In this document: piece after piece, positions 1 through 4,988 of the stretch
Numbering within the stretch: the stretch's first letter is position 1
Layout: each line of letters starts with the position of its first letter
Origin: Natrialbaceae archaeon
GTDB taxonomy: Archaea > Halobacteriota > Halobacteria > Halobacteriales > Natrialbaceae
DNA length: 6,365 nucleotides
Direction of reading: 5' to 3'
NCBI GenBank assembly: GCA_003552885.1
Contig: PUPA01000240.1
Location: forward strand, 1-6,365
Program-made: the position numbers and the translations under genes
The notes under the pieces: generated by a model
What the model saw: only the letters and a program-made list of their open reading frames with translations
What the model was told of the DNA's origin: nothing
Database searches by the model: none

Positions 1-30
1 ACGTGACGGATCTCGGCGGCTGCCGGAACG

Positions 31-38
31 AACATAAC
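31..38 (+). promoter_or_regulatory. Possible TATA-like element of the winged-helix gene
   Basis: AACATAAC is the only AT-rich stretch before the gene that starts at 92. If it is used, transcription would begin near position 60 and leave a leader of about 30 nt. That fits the Shine-Dalgarno-like sequence found in this leader. The match to an archaeal TATA box is weak, so this is a tentative call. Confidence 0.3.
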
Positions 39-74
39 CGCCACGGACGTACTCGGCCAGTGGCGAACCGGCAC

Positions 75-84
75 GGTGGTGATC
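75..84 (+). promoter_or_regulatory. Shine-Dalgarno-like site for the winged-helix gene
   Basis: GGTGGTGATC matches the complement of the archaeal 16S rRNA 3' end (GGAGGTGATC) at 9 of 10 positions. It ends 7 nt before the ATG at 92. This supports that start and marks the gene as leadered, unlike most of its neighbours here. The pairing is inferred from the known conserved 16S tail; the 16S gene of this organism is not in the window. Confidence 0.5.
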
Positions 85-91
85 GACAACG

Positions 92-463
92 ATGGGTTTA
101 GATAGACTCTGGACGCGGCTCTCGGGGCTCTGGCAGTCGGATGCGGACGAATCGCAGGATGCCGACGAACCGGAGGAGACGGACGACCGGACGCTGAGCT
201 ACGCCGATCAGTTCGAGTACGGCGTCGACGAGAACGAGCTGCCCGACGAGGACAAGATCCTCCGGCTGCTGGTCAAACGCGGCGGGCGCGTCGACGAGAC
301 GACCGCACTCGAAGAGACCGGCTGGTCGGACGACCGCCTCGAACGGGTGGTCGCGGAGATGGAGGCCGACGACCAGATCAGCGCGATCACGGTGGGCCGA
401 AAACGGGTCATCTGTCGGCGTGGCTTCGAGCCGAAAGGGTATCGCTCCCACCTCGGGGAGTAA
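92..463 (+). CDS. Small winged-helix (HTH) protein with acidic N-terminal linker
   Basis: A 123-residue haloarchaeal protein that I cannot name. Residues 1-15 (MGLDRLWTRLSGLWQ) could form an amphipathic helix. Residues 18-34 are an Asp/Glu-rich linker. Residues 52-110 read as a winged helix-turn-helix: helix 1 at 52-63 (DEDKILRLLVKRGG), helix 2 at 67-76, a recognition-type helix at 79-92 (SDDRLERVVAEMEA), then a basic beta wing at 95-110 (ISAITVGRKRVICRRG). It is probably DNA-binding and could be a transcriptional regulator; the target is unknown. The start at 92 is preferred because a strong Shine-Dalgarno-like match lies 7 nt upstream and no other in-frame ATG precedes the fold. A small membrane protein follows 85 bp downstream on the same strand. 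A protein-protein rather than DNA-binding winged helix is also possible. Confidence 0.75.
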   Translation: MGLDRLWTRLSGLWQSDADESQDADEPEETDDRTLSYADQFEYGVDENELPDEDKILRLLVKRGGRVDETTALEETGWSDDRLERVVAEMEADDQISAITVGRKRVICRRGFEPKGYRSHLGE

Positions 464-510
464 CGAGGAGGCGACGTCCGCGTCGACGGAACGGACGCGT
501 CGACGACGAA

Positions 511-524
511 CGAAAACGCGTATC
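511..524 (+). promoter_or_regulatory. Possible BRE/TATA-like promoter of the DUF5518 gene
   Basis: CGAAAA (511-516), which resembles a haloarchaeal BRE, is followed by TATC (521-524), centred about 27 nt before the ATG at 549. This is the spacing of a leaderless promoter. The TATA match is poor, so the downstream gene may instead be read through from the winged-helix gene. Confidence 0.3.
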
Positions 525-548
525 ACGATCGCCGGGAAACCGGAGGCC

Positions 549-890
549 ATGTCCTCCGAACCCAACACGCTGCTCAACGCCCTGATCGGCGCGGTCGTCA
601 CCGTCTTGCTCTCTTTCACCCTCCTCTCGCCGGTCGCCGGCGGCGCGGTGGCCGGCTACCTCCAGCGAGGCGACGGCGTCCGCGTCGGCGCCATCTCCGG
701 GCTGATCGCCACGCTCCCGGTGTTCGTCTTCGGCGCGCTCGCGGCGCTGTTTTTCGGGATCTTCGCGCTGGGTGCGAGCGTCTTCGCGTTGGTCGTGCTC
801 GTGATCTCCCTGCCGTTCGTGCTCGCGTACGTCGTCGGACTCAGCGCCCTCGGGGGTTACCTCGGGGTCTACCTGGCCGGAGAGCTGTGA
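549..890 (+). CDS. Small DUF5518-type membrane protein
   Basis: A 113-residue very hydrophobic protein of the haloarchaeal DUF5518 type; function unknown. The recognisable part is a glycine-rich stretch (residues 26-37, LLSPVAGGAVAG) followed by a short polar loop and RVGAISGLIATLP (45-57). Predicted membrane segments are about 8-25, 47-72 and 75-96, with a further hydrophobic C-terminal stretch at 97-111. There is no signal peptidase site, no Cys and no charged catalytic candidate. The ATG at 549 gives the usual short polar N-terminus (MSSEPNT). The longer in-frame opening from 420 would overlap the preceding gene and add a non-homologous basic segment. GGAGG at 542-546 is only 2 nt from the ATG, too close to be a normal ribosome binding site. 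The gene ends in a convergent arrangement with egsA. Confidence 0.8.
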   Translation: MSSEPNTLLNALIGAVVTVLLSFTLLSPVAGGAVAGYLQRGDGVRVGAISGLIATLPVFVFGALAALFFGIFALGASVFALVVLVISLPFVLAYVVGLSALGGYLGVYLAGEL

Positions 891-933
891 GCCGATCGCC
901 CGGTGTTCTGGCCGGGGAGCTGTGAGCCGCTCG
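873..933 (+). repeat. Imperfect direct repeat across the DUF5518 stop codon
   Basis: CTGGCCGGAGAGCTGTGAGC at 873-892 recurs as CTGGCCGGGGAGCTGTGAGC at 908-927. Extended over 26 bp (873-898 and 908-933) the copies differ at only 2 positions, with a 35-bp period. The repeat covers the last codons and TGA of the DUF5518 gene and fills most of the 51-bp convergent gap before the egsA stop. It looks like a short segmental duplication. Nothing else is visible in this gap. Confidence 0.8.
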
Positions 934-941
934 TCGCCCCG

Positions 942-2003
942 TCACTCCACGACGCCCGTCCGTCTGGCGACCTCGCGGGCGGCCTCCCGCTCCATCCCGT
1001 CCCCGAGAATCGTGTACCGATCCCTGATCTCGTGACAGGTCGCGAGCGCCTCGACGACGGTCTCCCCGTCGACACCCAGAGCCGCGGCCGTCGTCGGCGC
1101 GTCGATGCTCTCGAGGGCCGCACGGATCTCCCGCCAGATACCCCGGTCGCCGCCGTGGAGGTACGCAGTCATGATCGCGCCGACGCCGACCTGGTGGCCG
1201 TGTAAGGCCACCCCCGGCGCGAGGGTGTCGAGCTGGTGGGAAAAGAGGTGTTCGGCGCCGCTGGCCGGTCTGGAGGAGCCCGCGATCGACATCGCCACGC
1301 CCGAGGAGACGAGCGCCTTGGTGACGACCCAGGCGGACTCCTCGAGCCCGGGTCGGATGAGGTCGGCGTTGTCGACGAGGATCTCGGCGGTCATCTCCGA
1401 GAGCGCGGCGGCGTACTCGGAGTACTCGGCGTCTTTCAGCCGGTGGGCGAGCCGCCAGTCCATCACGGCGGTGTAGTTCGAGATGATGTCCGCACAGCCG
1501 GCGGTCGTCAGCTCCCAGGGGGCCTCCGCGAGCACCTCGGTGTCGGCGATCACCGCGAGCGGCGGCTCGGCGGCGACGCTGTGGCGGCTGTCGCCCTCGG
1601 GAACCGATCCGCGGCTGCTGACGATGCCGTCGTGGCTCGCGGCCGTCGGCACGGAGAGAAAGCCGATCCCGAGGTGATCGCTCGCCATCTTCGCGATGTC
1701 GATGGGCTTGCCGCCGCCGACGCCGACGAGGAAGGAGACGTCCTCGCGTTCGGCGGCCTCGGTGACCCGCTCGACGGCCCCGAAGCTCGCGGTCTCGATC
1801 GTGACGAGCGTCGGCTCGATGCCCACCTCCCGGAACGCCTCGGCGATCGGATCCGCCGCGATCCGCTTCGGGGTCGGGCTGGTAATCAAAAGCGGCCGTC
1901 CCTCCAGGTGGAGGTCCGCGACGACCTCGACGGCGCGCCGCCGGACGCCGTGGCCGACGACGACGTTCCGGGGAAGGCGGATCCAGGTCGACTTCTCGAA
2001 CAT
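942..2003 (-). CDS. egsA: sn-Glycerol-1-phosphate dehydrogenase [NAD(P)+]
   Basis: This cytoplasmic enzyme reduces dihydroxyacetone phosphate to sn-glycerol-1-phosphate with NAD(P)H and so sets the archaeal stereochemistry of the membrane lipid backbone. The protein is 353 residues, a normal length for the family. It opens with MFEKSTWIRLPRNVVVGHGV and carries the glycine-rich nucleotide-binding loop GVGGGKPIDIAK (94-105). Next are the conserved PTAASHDGIVSS (119-130), GCADIISNYTAV (169-180) and SGAEHLFSH (248-256), then LHGHQVGVG (267-275). By family analogy the Zn2+ ligands are likely D172, H252 and H268. The start at 2003 is chosen over an upstream in-frame ATG at 2027 because the latter overlaps the TATA-like element and homologues begin at MFEKS. 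The gene is last in the minus-strand series, 67 bp after endA, with its own apparent promoter. Confidence 0.96.
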   Translation of the reverse strand: MFEKSTWIRLPRNVVVGHGVRRRAVEVVADLHLEGRPLLITSPTPKRIAADPIAEAFREVGIEPTLVTIETASFGAVERVTEAAEREDVSFLVGVGGGKPIDIAKMASDHLGIGFLSVPTAASHDGIVSSRGSVPEGDSRHSVAAEPPLAVIADTEVLAEAPWELTTAGCADIISNYTAVMDWRLAHRLKDAEYSEYAAALSEMTAEILVDNADLIRPGLEESAWVVTKALVSSGVAMSIAGSSRPASGAEHLFSHQLDTLAPGVALHGHQVGVGAIMTAYLHGGDRGIWREIRAALESIDAPTTAAALGVDGETVVEALATCHEIRDRYTILGDGMEREAAREVARRTGVVE

Positions 2004-2025
2004 GGGTTGAGTTGCCCACGAACCC

Positions 2026-2034
2026 ATTTAATAG
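2026..2034 (-). promoter_or_regulatory. TATA-like element of egsA (leaderless)
   Basis: On the minus strand CTATTAAAT lies in the 67-bp gap between endA and egsA, centred about 27 nt before the egsA ATG at 2003. This spacing places the transcription start at or next to the initiation codon, as is common in haloarchaea. No Shine-Dalgarno sequence precedes the ATG, which agrees with a leaderless mRNA. Confidence 0.65.
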
Positions 2035-2070
2035 ATGAGGCTCGATTCGAGCCGCCGGCCGACGATCGGA

Positions 2071-3105
2071 TCAGGGCGTCAGCCGCTGTACGGCGAGCCA
2101 CTCGATCCCACCGTCGACCAGCGCGAACACCATCCGCTTTCTGACGCCGTGGGCGAGCCGGACGTCGAGGGCCAGATCTCGGGGCTCGAAGACGTGGTCG
2201 GCGGGGAGCACCCGGACCAGCAACTCCGAGTGGCCGAGGGCGTCGACGCTCTCCACGTTGGCGTACGTCCGGAAGTCCGCGCCGAACTTGTAGCCGGTCT
2301 TCGGGACGACCCCACGGTCGCGCAACTCGGCGTACACCCGGAGCCGTCGGTCGAACCGCTCGCCTTCGACGGCTCGCCCGCGCTCGCAGGCCGTCGTCAC
2401 CGCGAGGTCGATCGCTCCTGCCGCCGACAGGTGGGCGGCTTCGACCAGCGAACACTGCAAGGTCGGCTCCTCGTACTCCCGCCCTTCGAGGGGCTGGCCG
2501 AAGAAGGCCCGCTCGTACAGCCCCGCTGGCGGCTCCCAGAGGACGACCCGATCGGAGAGGAGATCGGCCTCGACGGCCGTGGGGAGCTCGTAGACCGTCG
2601 CCCCCTCGGGGTCGGCCCGCTCGACCGAGAGGTAGGTGATCTCGCTTTCCTCGTCGACGACCGCGAGCGTCCCCGGGCGCAGCGTCGCGGCGGGGACGTC
2701 GGTTCGCTCGCCGACGACCCGCAGGGCGTAGGCGACCTCGCCGTCGTCCGGCCCCTTCCCCCTGGGGAAGACGGCGAAGTCGGCCTCGGGAGGGTCGTCG
2801 AGCCACGGCTCGGCGGCCGGCGCGAGGTAGAACCCCCGCGAGCGGAGGTCGGCGTAGACGAGAAACCGGAGCCCGAAGTCGACGCCGGGTTCGCGGGCGG
2901 CGAACCCCCGGAACCCGAGCCGGTCGCCGTCGGCGACGACCGCCGCGAGGTCCCCCCTGAACAGCAGGTGGGCGGCCTCGACCGGCGAGAGGGCGACCTC
3001 GTCGCCCGACAGCGGGTAGCCATAGCCCCGGGCGTCGTGGTACCGCTGGCGGGCGTCGCCGCCGACCCGGACGAGTTCACCCTCCAGCCGTCCCTCGAGT
3101 GCCAT
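2071..3105 (-). CDS. endA: tRNA-splicing endonuclease, fused two-repeat type
   Basis: This enzyme cleaves bulge-helix-bulge motifs at intron-exon junctions of precursor tRNAs (in haloarchaea classically tRNA-Trp and elongator tRNA-Met). The 344-residue length fits the euryarchaeal form with two fused repeats that dimerises. The internal duplication is visible: SPVEAAHLL (40-48) against SLVEAAHLS (219-227), VYADLRSRG (83-91) against VYAELRDRG (257-265), and ITYLSVER against IEWLAVQR. The C-terminal repeat holds the likely catalytic triad Y281 (GADFRTY), H292 (ALGHSELLV) and K323 (HGVRKRMVFA). The N-terminal repeat lacks equivalents and is presumably structural. The start at 3105 gives MALEGRLEGELVRVGGDARQ, the usual N-terminus; the longer opening upstream runs into the neighbouring gene. 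A weak TATA-like element sits about 27 nt upstream. The gene lies 67 bp after the NucS-like zinc protein gene. Confidence 0.95.
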   Translation of the reverse strand: MALEGRLEGELVRVGGDARQRYHDARGYGYPLSGDEVALSPVEAAHLLFRGDLAAVVADGDRLGFRGFAAREPGVDFGLRFLVYADLRSRGFYLAPAAEPWLDDPPEADFAVFPRGKGPDDGEVAYALRVVGERTDVPAATLRPGTLAVVDEESEITYLSVERADPEGATVYELPTAVEADLLSDRVVLWEPPAGLYERAFFGQPLEGREYEEPTLQCSLVEAAHLSAAGAIDLAVTTACERGRAVEGERFDRRLRVYAELRDRGVVPKTGYKFGADFRTYANVESVDALGHSELLVRVLPADHVFEPRDLALDVRLAHGVRKRMVFALVDGGIEWLAVQRLTP

Positions 3106-3126
3106 ACCGGGGCTCGGTCGTGGGAG

Positions 3127-3135
3127 CACTAATGG
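3127..3135 (-). promoter_or_regulatory. Weak TATA-like element of endA
   Basis: On the minus strand CCATTAGTG is the only AT-rich patch in the gap. It is centred about 26-27 nt before the endA ATG at 3105, the same spacing seen for egsA and the NucS-like gene. The sequence match is weak; position is the main support. Confidence 0.4.
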
Positions 3136-3172
3136 CCTCCGAATCGGCCGATCGCCGGCCGCCACTGGCTGC

Positions 3173-3922
3173 TTACGGCTCCGGTGGGGCCGGTGCGTGC
3201 AGACGCCCGCAGGTGGCGTCGAGACAGCGCCGACCGCCGGGGGTGTCGAACGTCGGGAGCCCGCAGGGACACTCGCCGTCGACGATGCCCGCGGGGATCG
3301 CGAAGCCGGTCTCACACTCCGGATAGTTCTCACAGCCGGCGATCAGCCCGCCACGTCTGAGGATCCGCAACGAGCCCTCGCAGTTCGGACAGCTCCACTC
3401 GTGGTCGAACGCCTCCCGGACCGCGTCGTCGAGGGACTCACACGACCGGTCGATACAGAGCCGGAAGGCGAGCCCGCGTTCGACGCGCATCCGCGGGAGG
3501 CCACACCCACAGCGGTCGGTGAGGATCGTCGCGTCCGCCGGCACGGGATACCGGTCCCCACAGTCGACACAGCAGACCTCGGAGCCGTGGACGAGCGCGC
3601 CGCCACACGCCGGGCAGTCGCCGACGGGGACGCCCGCCGCCGAGGCCGGGTACTGGCCGAAGCCGTCCCGGTCGTGGGCGGCGATCCGGAGCGTCTGGTC
3701 GTCCTTTCTGGCGACGAGCGTGAACCCCTCGCCGGGGTCGCCGGAGACGCTGTCGGCGCGGGTGAGCCAGGCGACCGGCTGGTAGCCGTCGACATCGTGG
3801 ACCAGGACGGTGTTGTCCGGTTTGACGATCGTCGTCAGCCGGCCGCGGTACTCCTCGCGGTCGACGCCGTCGACGATGACCGTACAGTCGCCCGCGAGCA
3901 CGTGGATCGAGCCGTCGATCAT
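3173..3922 (-). CDS. NucS-like N-domain protein with four C4 zinc modules, no nuclease domain
   Basis: A 249-residue protein. Residues about 1-60 resemble the N-terminal DNA-binding/dimerisation domain of the mismatch endonuclease NucS (DUF91): a Cys followed by beta strands, then RGRLTTIVKPDNTVLVHD (26-43) and QPVAWL (48-53), comparable to NucS K-P-D-G and P-x-N-W motifs. The NucS catalytic domain with its D/E/K residues is absent. Instead come four cysteine modules: a zinc ribbon C103/C106/C118/C121; C138/C140/C156/C161; a classical topoisomerase-I-type finger C178/C181/C197/C203 (CPNCEG...GCENYPEC); and C218/C220/C233/C238. It is probably a nucleic-acid-binding protein; substrate and partner are unknown. 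The start at 3922 is chosen because the ATG at 3949 lies inside the TATA-like element. Flanked by endA and a flavodoxin gene. The NucS resemblance is from memory of the family, not from an alignment. Confidence 0.82.
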   Translation of the reverse strand: MIDGSIHVLAGDCTVIVDGVDREEYRGRLTTIVKPDNTVLVHDVDGYQPVAWLTRADSVSGDPGEGFTLVARKDDQTLRIAAHDRDGFGQYPASAAGVPVGDCPACGGALVHGSEVCCVDCGDRYPVPADATILTDRCGCGLPRMRVERGLAFRLCIDRSCESLDDAVREAFDHEWSCPNCEGSLRILRRGGLIAGCENYPECETGFAIPAGIVDGECPCGLPTFDTPGGRRCLDATCGRLHAPAPPEP

Positions 3923-3944
3923 GCCCCCTCTGGCCGCGCCACGG

Positions 3945-3953
3945 TACATAAAG
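3945..3953 (-). promoter_or_regulatory. TATA-like element of the NucS-like zinc protein gene
   Basis: On the minus strand CTTTATGTA is a good match to the haloarchaeal TATA consensus. It is centred about 26-27 nt before the ATG at 3922, within the 44-bp gap after the flavodoxin gene. The spacing implies a leaderless transcript and decides the start codon. Confidence 0.7.
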
Positions 3954-3966
3954 CCGCGGCGCCCCC

Positions 3967-4542
3967 TCAGCCGGCGTCGGCGGCCGGATCGACGCCCAGA
4001 CGATCCTCGACGAACGCGGCGACGTCGGCGGCGAACGCTTCGACCGCCGCCCAGTCGGTGTACTCGTAATCTCGGGAGGTGTCGGTGTCGCCGGTCGCCC
4101 GCTTTGCGATCCGTTTCATCACCACCCGCTTCAGGAAGCCGTACTCGGAGTACCGGAGCGCACCGCCGAAACGGGCGATTCTATCGGGCTCCCAGCCGGT
4201 CTCGGCGAGGAACTCCTCGACGTAACGGGCCGCCTCCGCTCGCCGCTTCGCGTCGTCGACCGCCGAGGACAGCGAGAGCTGGAAGAACGCCGTCGGGCGT
4301 TCCTCGAGGCGGTCGCGGTGTTCGCGGACGAACGTGACGACGTCCTCGTGGTGGTCACCCACGTGGATCGACGAGCCGACGACGACGGCGTCGTACTCCC
4401 CGACGTCGAACCCCGACGGCAGCGTCTCGGCGTCGGCCGTCTCGACGTCGTGGCCCCGGCCGCCGATCACGCCCGCGATCCGCTCGGCTACGGCCGCGGT
4501 CTGTCCCTCACCGGTCCCGTACAGGACGAGAAACGAGCTCAT
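3967..4542 (-). CDS. HemG-like long-chain flavodoxin
   Basis: A 191-residue flavodoxin-fold protein of the Flavodoxin_5/HemG family, expected to bind FMN in the cytoplasm or at the inner membrane face. The FMN phosphate loop is YGTGEGQT (8-15), and a second flavin-contact region is GSSIHVGDHH (56-65). The C-terminal part matches the distinctive HemG insert and end: PDRIARFGGALRYSEY (119-134), MKRIAKRATGDTDT (142-155) and YTDWAAVEAFA (161-171). Bacterial HemG oxidises protoporphyrinogen IX to protoporphyrin IX with menaquinone as acceptor. Haloarchaea have menaquinone, but archaeal haem is generally made by the siroheme route without that intermediate, so the physiological reaction is uncertain and I give no symbol. 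The start at 4542 places the beta strand SSFLVLYG directly after Met; the in-frame ATG at 4572 overlaps the TATA-like element. Confidence 0.85.
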   Translation of the reverse strand: MSSFLVLYGTGEGQTAAVAERIAGVIGGRGHDVETADAETLPSGFDVGEYDAVVVGSSIHVGDHHEDVVTFVREHRDRLEERPTAFFQLSLSSAVDDAKRRAEAARYVEEFLAETGWEPDRIARFGGALRYSEYGFLKRVVMKRIAKRATGDTDTSRDYEYTDWAAVEAFAADVAAFVEDRLGVDPAADAG

Positions 4543-4569
4543 GTGACTCGAACCCACACCGTCCAGTCG

Positions 4570-4578
4570 CATATGGTT
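4570..4578 (-). promoter_or_regulatory. Weak TATA-like element of the flavodoxin gene
   Basis: On the minus strand AACCATATG lies about 31 nt before the ATG at 4542, just downstream of the inverted repeat at 4581-4616. The spacing would give a leader of only a few nt. The match is weak but it is the only AT-rich patch at a suitable distance. Confidence 0.4.
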
Positions 4579-4580
4579 GT

Positions 4581-4616
4581 AGGGGTGACGCCGTTCGTGG
4601 ACACGGGGTCACCCCT
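4581..4616. repeat. Inverted repeat, 9-bp perfect arms
   Basis: AGGGGTGAC (4581-4589) and GTCACCCCT (4608-4616) are perfect inverted arms separated by 18 nt. The element lies immediately upstream of the TATA-like element of the flavodoxin gene and downstream of the DUF424 stop. It could be a regulator-binding operator or BRE-proximal site for the flavodoxin gene, or an RNA hairpin at the end of the TPR/DUF424 transcript. No U-tract follows it in the minus-strand direction, so a simple terminator is less likely. The right arm overlaps the first tandem-repeat unit. Confidence 0.65.
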
Positions 4617-4693
4617 CCGTCTCGCTGGAAAATCACCCCTCCGTCTCGCCGGGAAATCACCACTCCGTCTCGCCGGGAAATCACCACTCCGTC
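4609..4693. repeat. 24-bp tandem repeat, about 3.5 copies
   Basis: Three full 24-bp units lie head to tail at 4609-4632, 4633-4656 and 4657-4680, with consensus + strand start TCACCCCTCCGTCTCGCCGG and end GAAA. A 13-bp partial unit follows at 4681-4693. Units 1 and 2 share TCACCCCT; units 3 and 4 have TCACCACT. Unit 1 also differs by CTGGAAAA for CCGGGAAA. The repeat sits in the 155-bp gap between the DUF424 stop and the flavodoxin start. On the minus strand each full unit carries a TTT or TTTT run after a GC-rich part. There are no spacers, so it is not a CRISPR array. Confidence 0.9.
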
Positions 4694-4697
4694 CGGA

Positions 4698-4988
4698 TCA
4701 AAGCCACAGCAACTGGGCGTGGTGGGTGCCGTCGACTTCGAGGACGTTCTTCTCGTCGACGAACCCCTCGGCCACGGCCAGGCCCACCGCCCGCCGGCCG
4801 ACGATGTTCGCGACCGTCGCCCGCGCGAGACTCTCCGCGACGGCGGTCTCGTCGGCCTCCTGGCCGCCGTAGAACTCCTCGGTGACCGTCAGGGAGATCT
4901 CACCTTCCTCGAAGGTCTCCCCGATGAGCTCCCGATCGCAGACGGAGACCAAAAGCCCCTCCGGCGTCTCCCGTTCGTTGACGATCAT
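4698..4988 (-). CDS. DUF424 family protein
   Basis: A 96-residue protein of the archaeal DUF424 family, function unknown. The full family pattern is visible: VSVCDRELIGETFEEGEI (14-31), then ISLTVTEEFYGG (31-42), the helix ARATVANIVGRRAVGLAV (55-72), GFVDEKNVLEV (75-85) and the C-terminal THHAQLLWL (88-96), which matches the usual G-x-P/T-H-A-Q ending. The length is normal for the family. No signal peptide, membrane segment or Zn motif is seen. The ATG directly abuts the stop of the upstream TPR gene (TGAATG), with no intervening bases and no own promoter, so co-transcription and translational re-initiation are likely. The 24-bp tandem repeat begins 4 bp after the stop codon. Confidence 0.9.
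   Translation of the reverse strand: MIVNERETPEGLLVSVCDRELIGETFEEGEISLTVTEEFYGGQEADETAVAESLARATVANIVGRRAVGLAVAEGFVDEKNVLEVDGTHHAQLLWL

Noticed and set aside
420..548. N-terminal extension of the DUF5518 gene from 420
   Set aside because: It overlaps the winged-helix gene, encodes a basic Ser/Thr/Arg segment unlike the family, and the ATG at 549 gives the expected short N-terminus.
841..2019. A 392-codon open frame on the minus strand over egsA
   Set aside because: It is extremely Arg/Gly/Pro-rich with no family resemblance and lies on the same strand in another frame of a certain gene; typical frame shadow in GC-rich DNA.
1236..2144. A 302-codon plus-strand open frame antisense to egsA
   Set aside because: It crosses the egsA promoter and gap and has Gly/Arg/Asp-biased composition without a fold signature.
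2035..3132. A 365-codon open frame on the plus strand antisense to endA
   Set aside because: endA is certain from its catalytic residues and internal duplication. The antisense frame is the usual mirror opening of high-GC3 coding sequence and has no recognisable domain or promoter.
3197..4069. A 290-codon plus-strand open frame antisense to the zinc protein
   Set aside because: The minus-strand protein has ordered Cys modules and a well-placed promoter; the plus frame is a composition shadow.
4581..4616. Classical intrinsic terminator for the DUF424 transcript
   Set aside because: The hairpin loop is 18 nt and no T-run follows the stem in the minus-strand direction; haloarchaeal termination relies mainly on T-tracts.
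4609..4693. CRISPR array
   Set aside because: Units are directly contiguous with no spacers, only 24 bp long, and no cas gene is present.
4318..4872. A plus-strand frame encoding an 8-residue repeat (SPLRLAGK)
   Set aside because: The peptide repeat is just the translation of the 24-bp intergenic DNA repeat. The frame is otherwise antisense to the flavodoxin and DUF424 genes, and is Ser/Arg-rich, unlike the acidic proteins of this genome.
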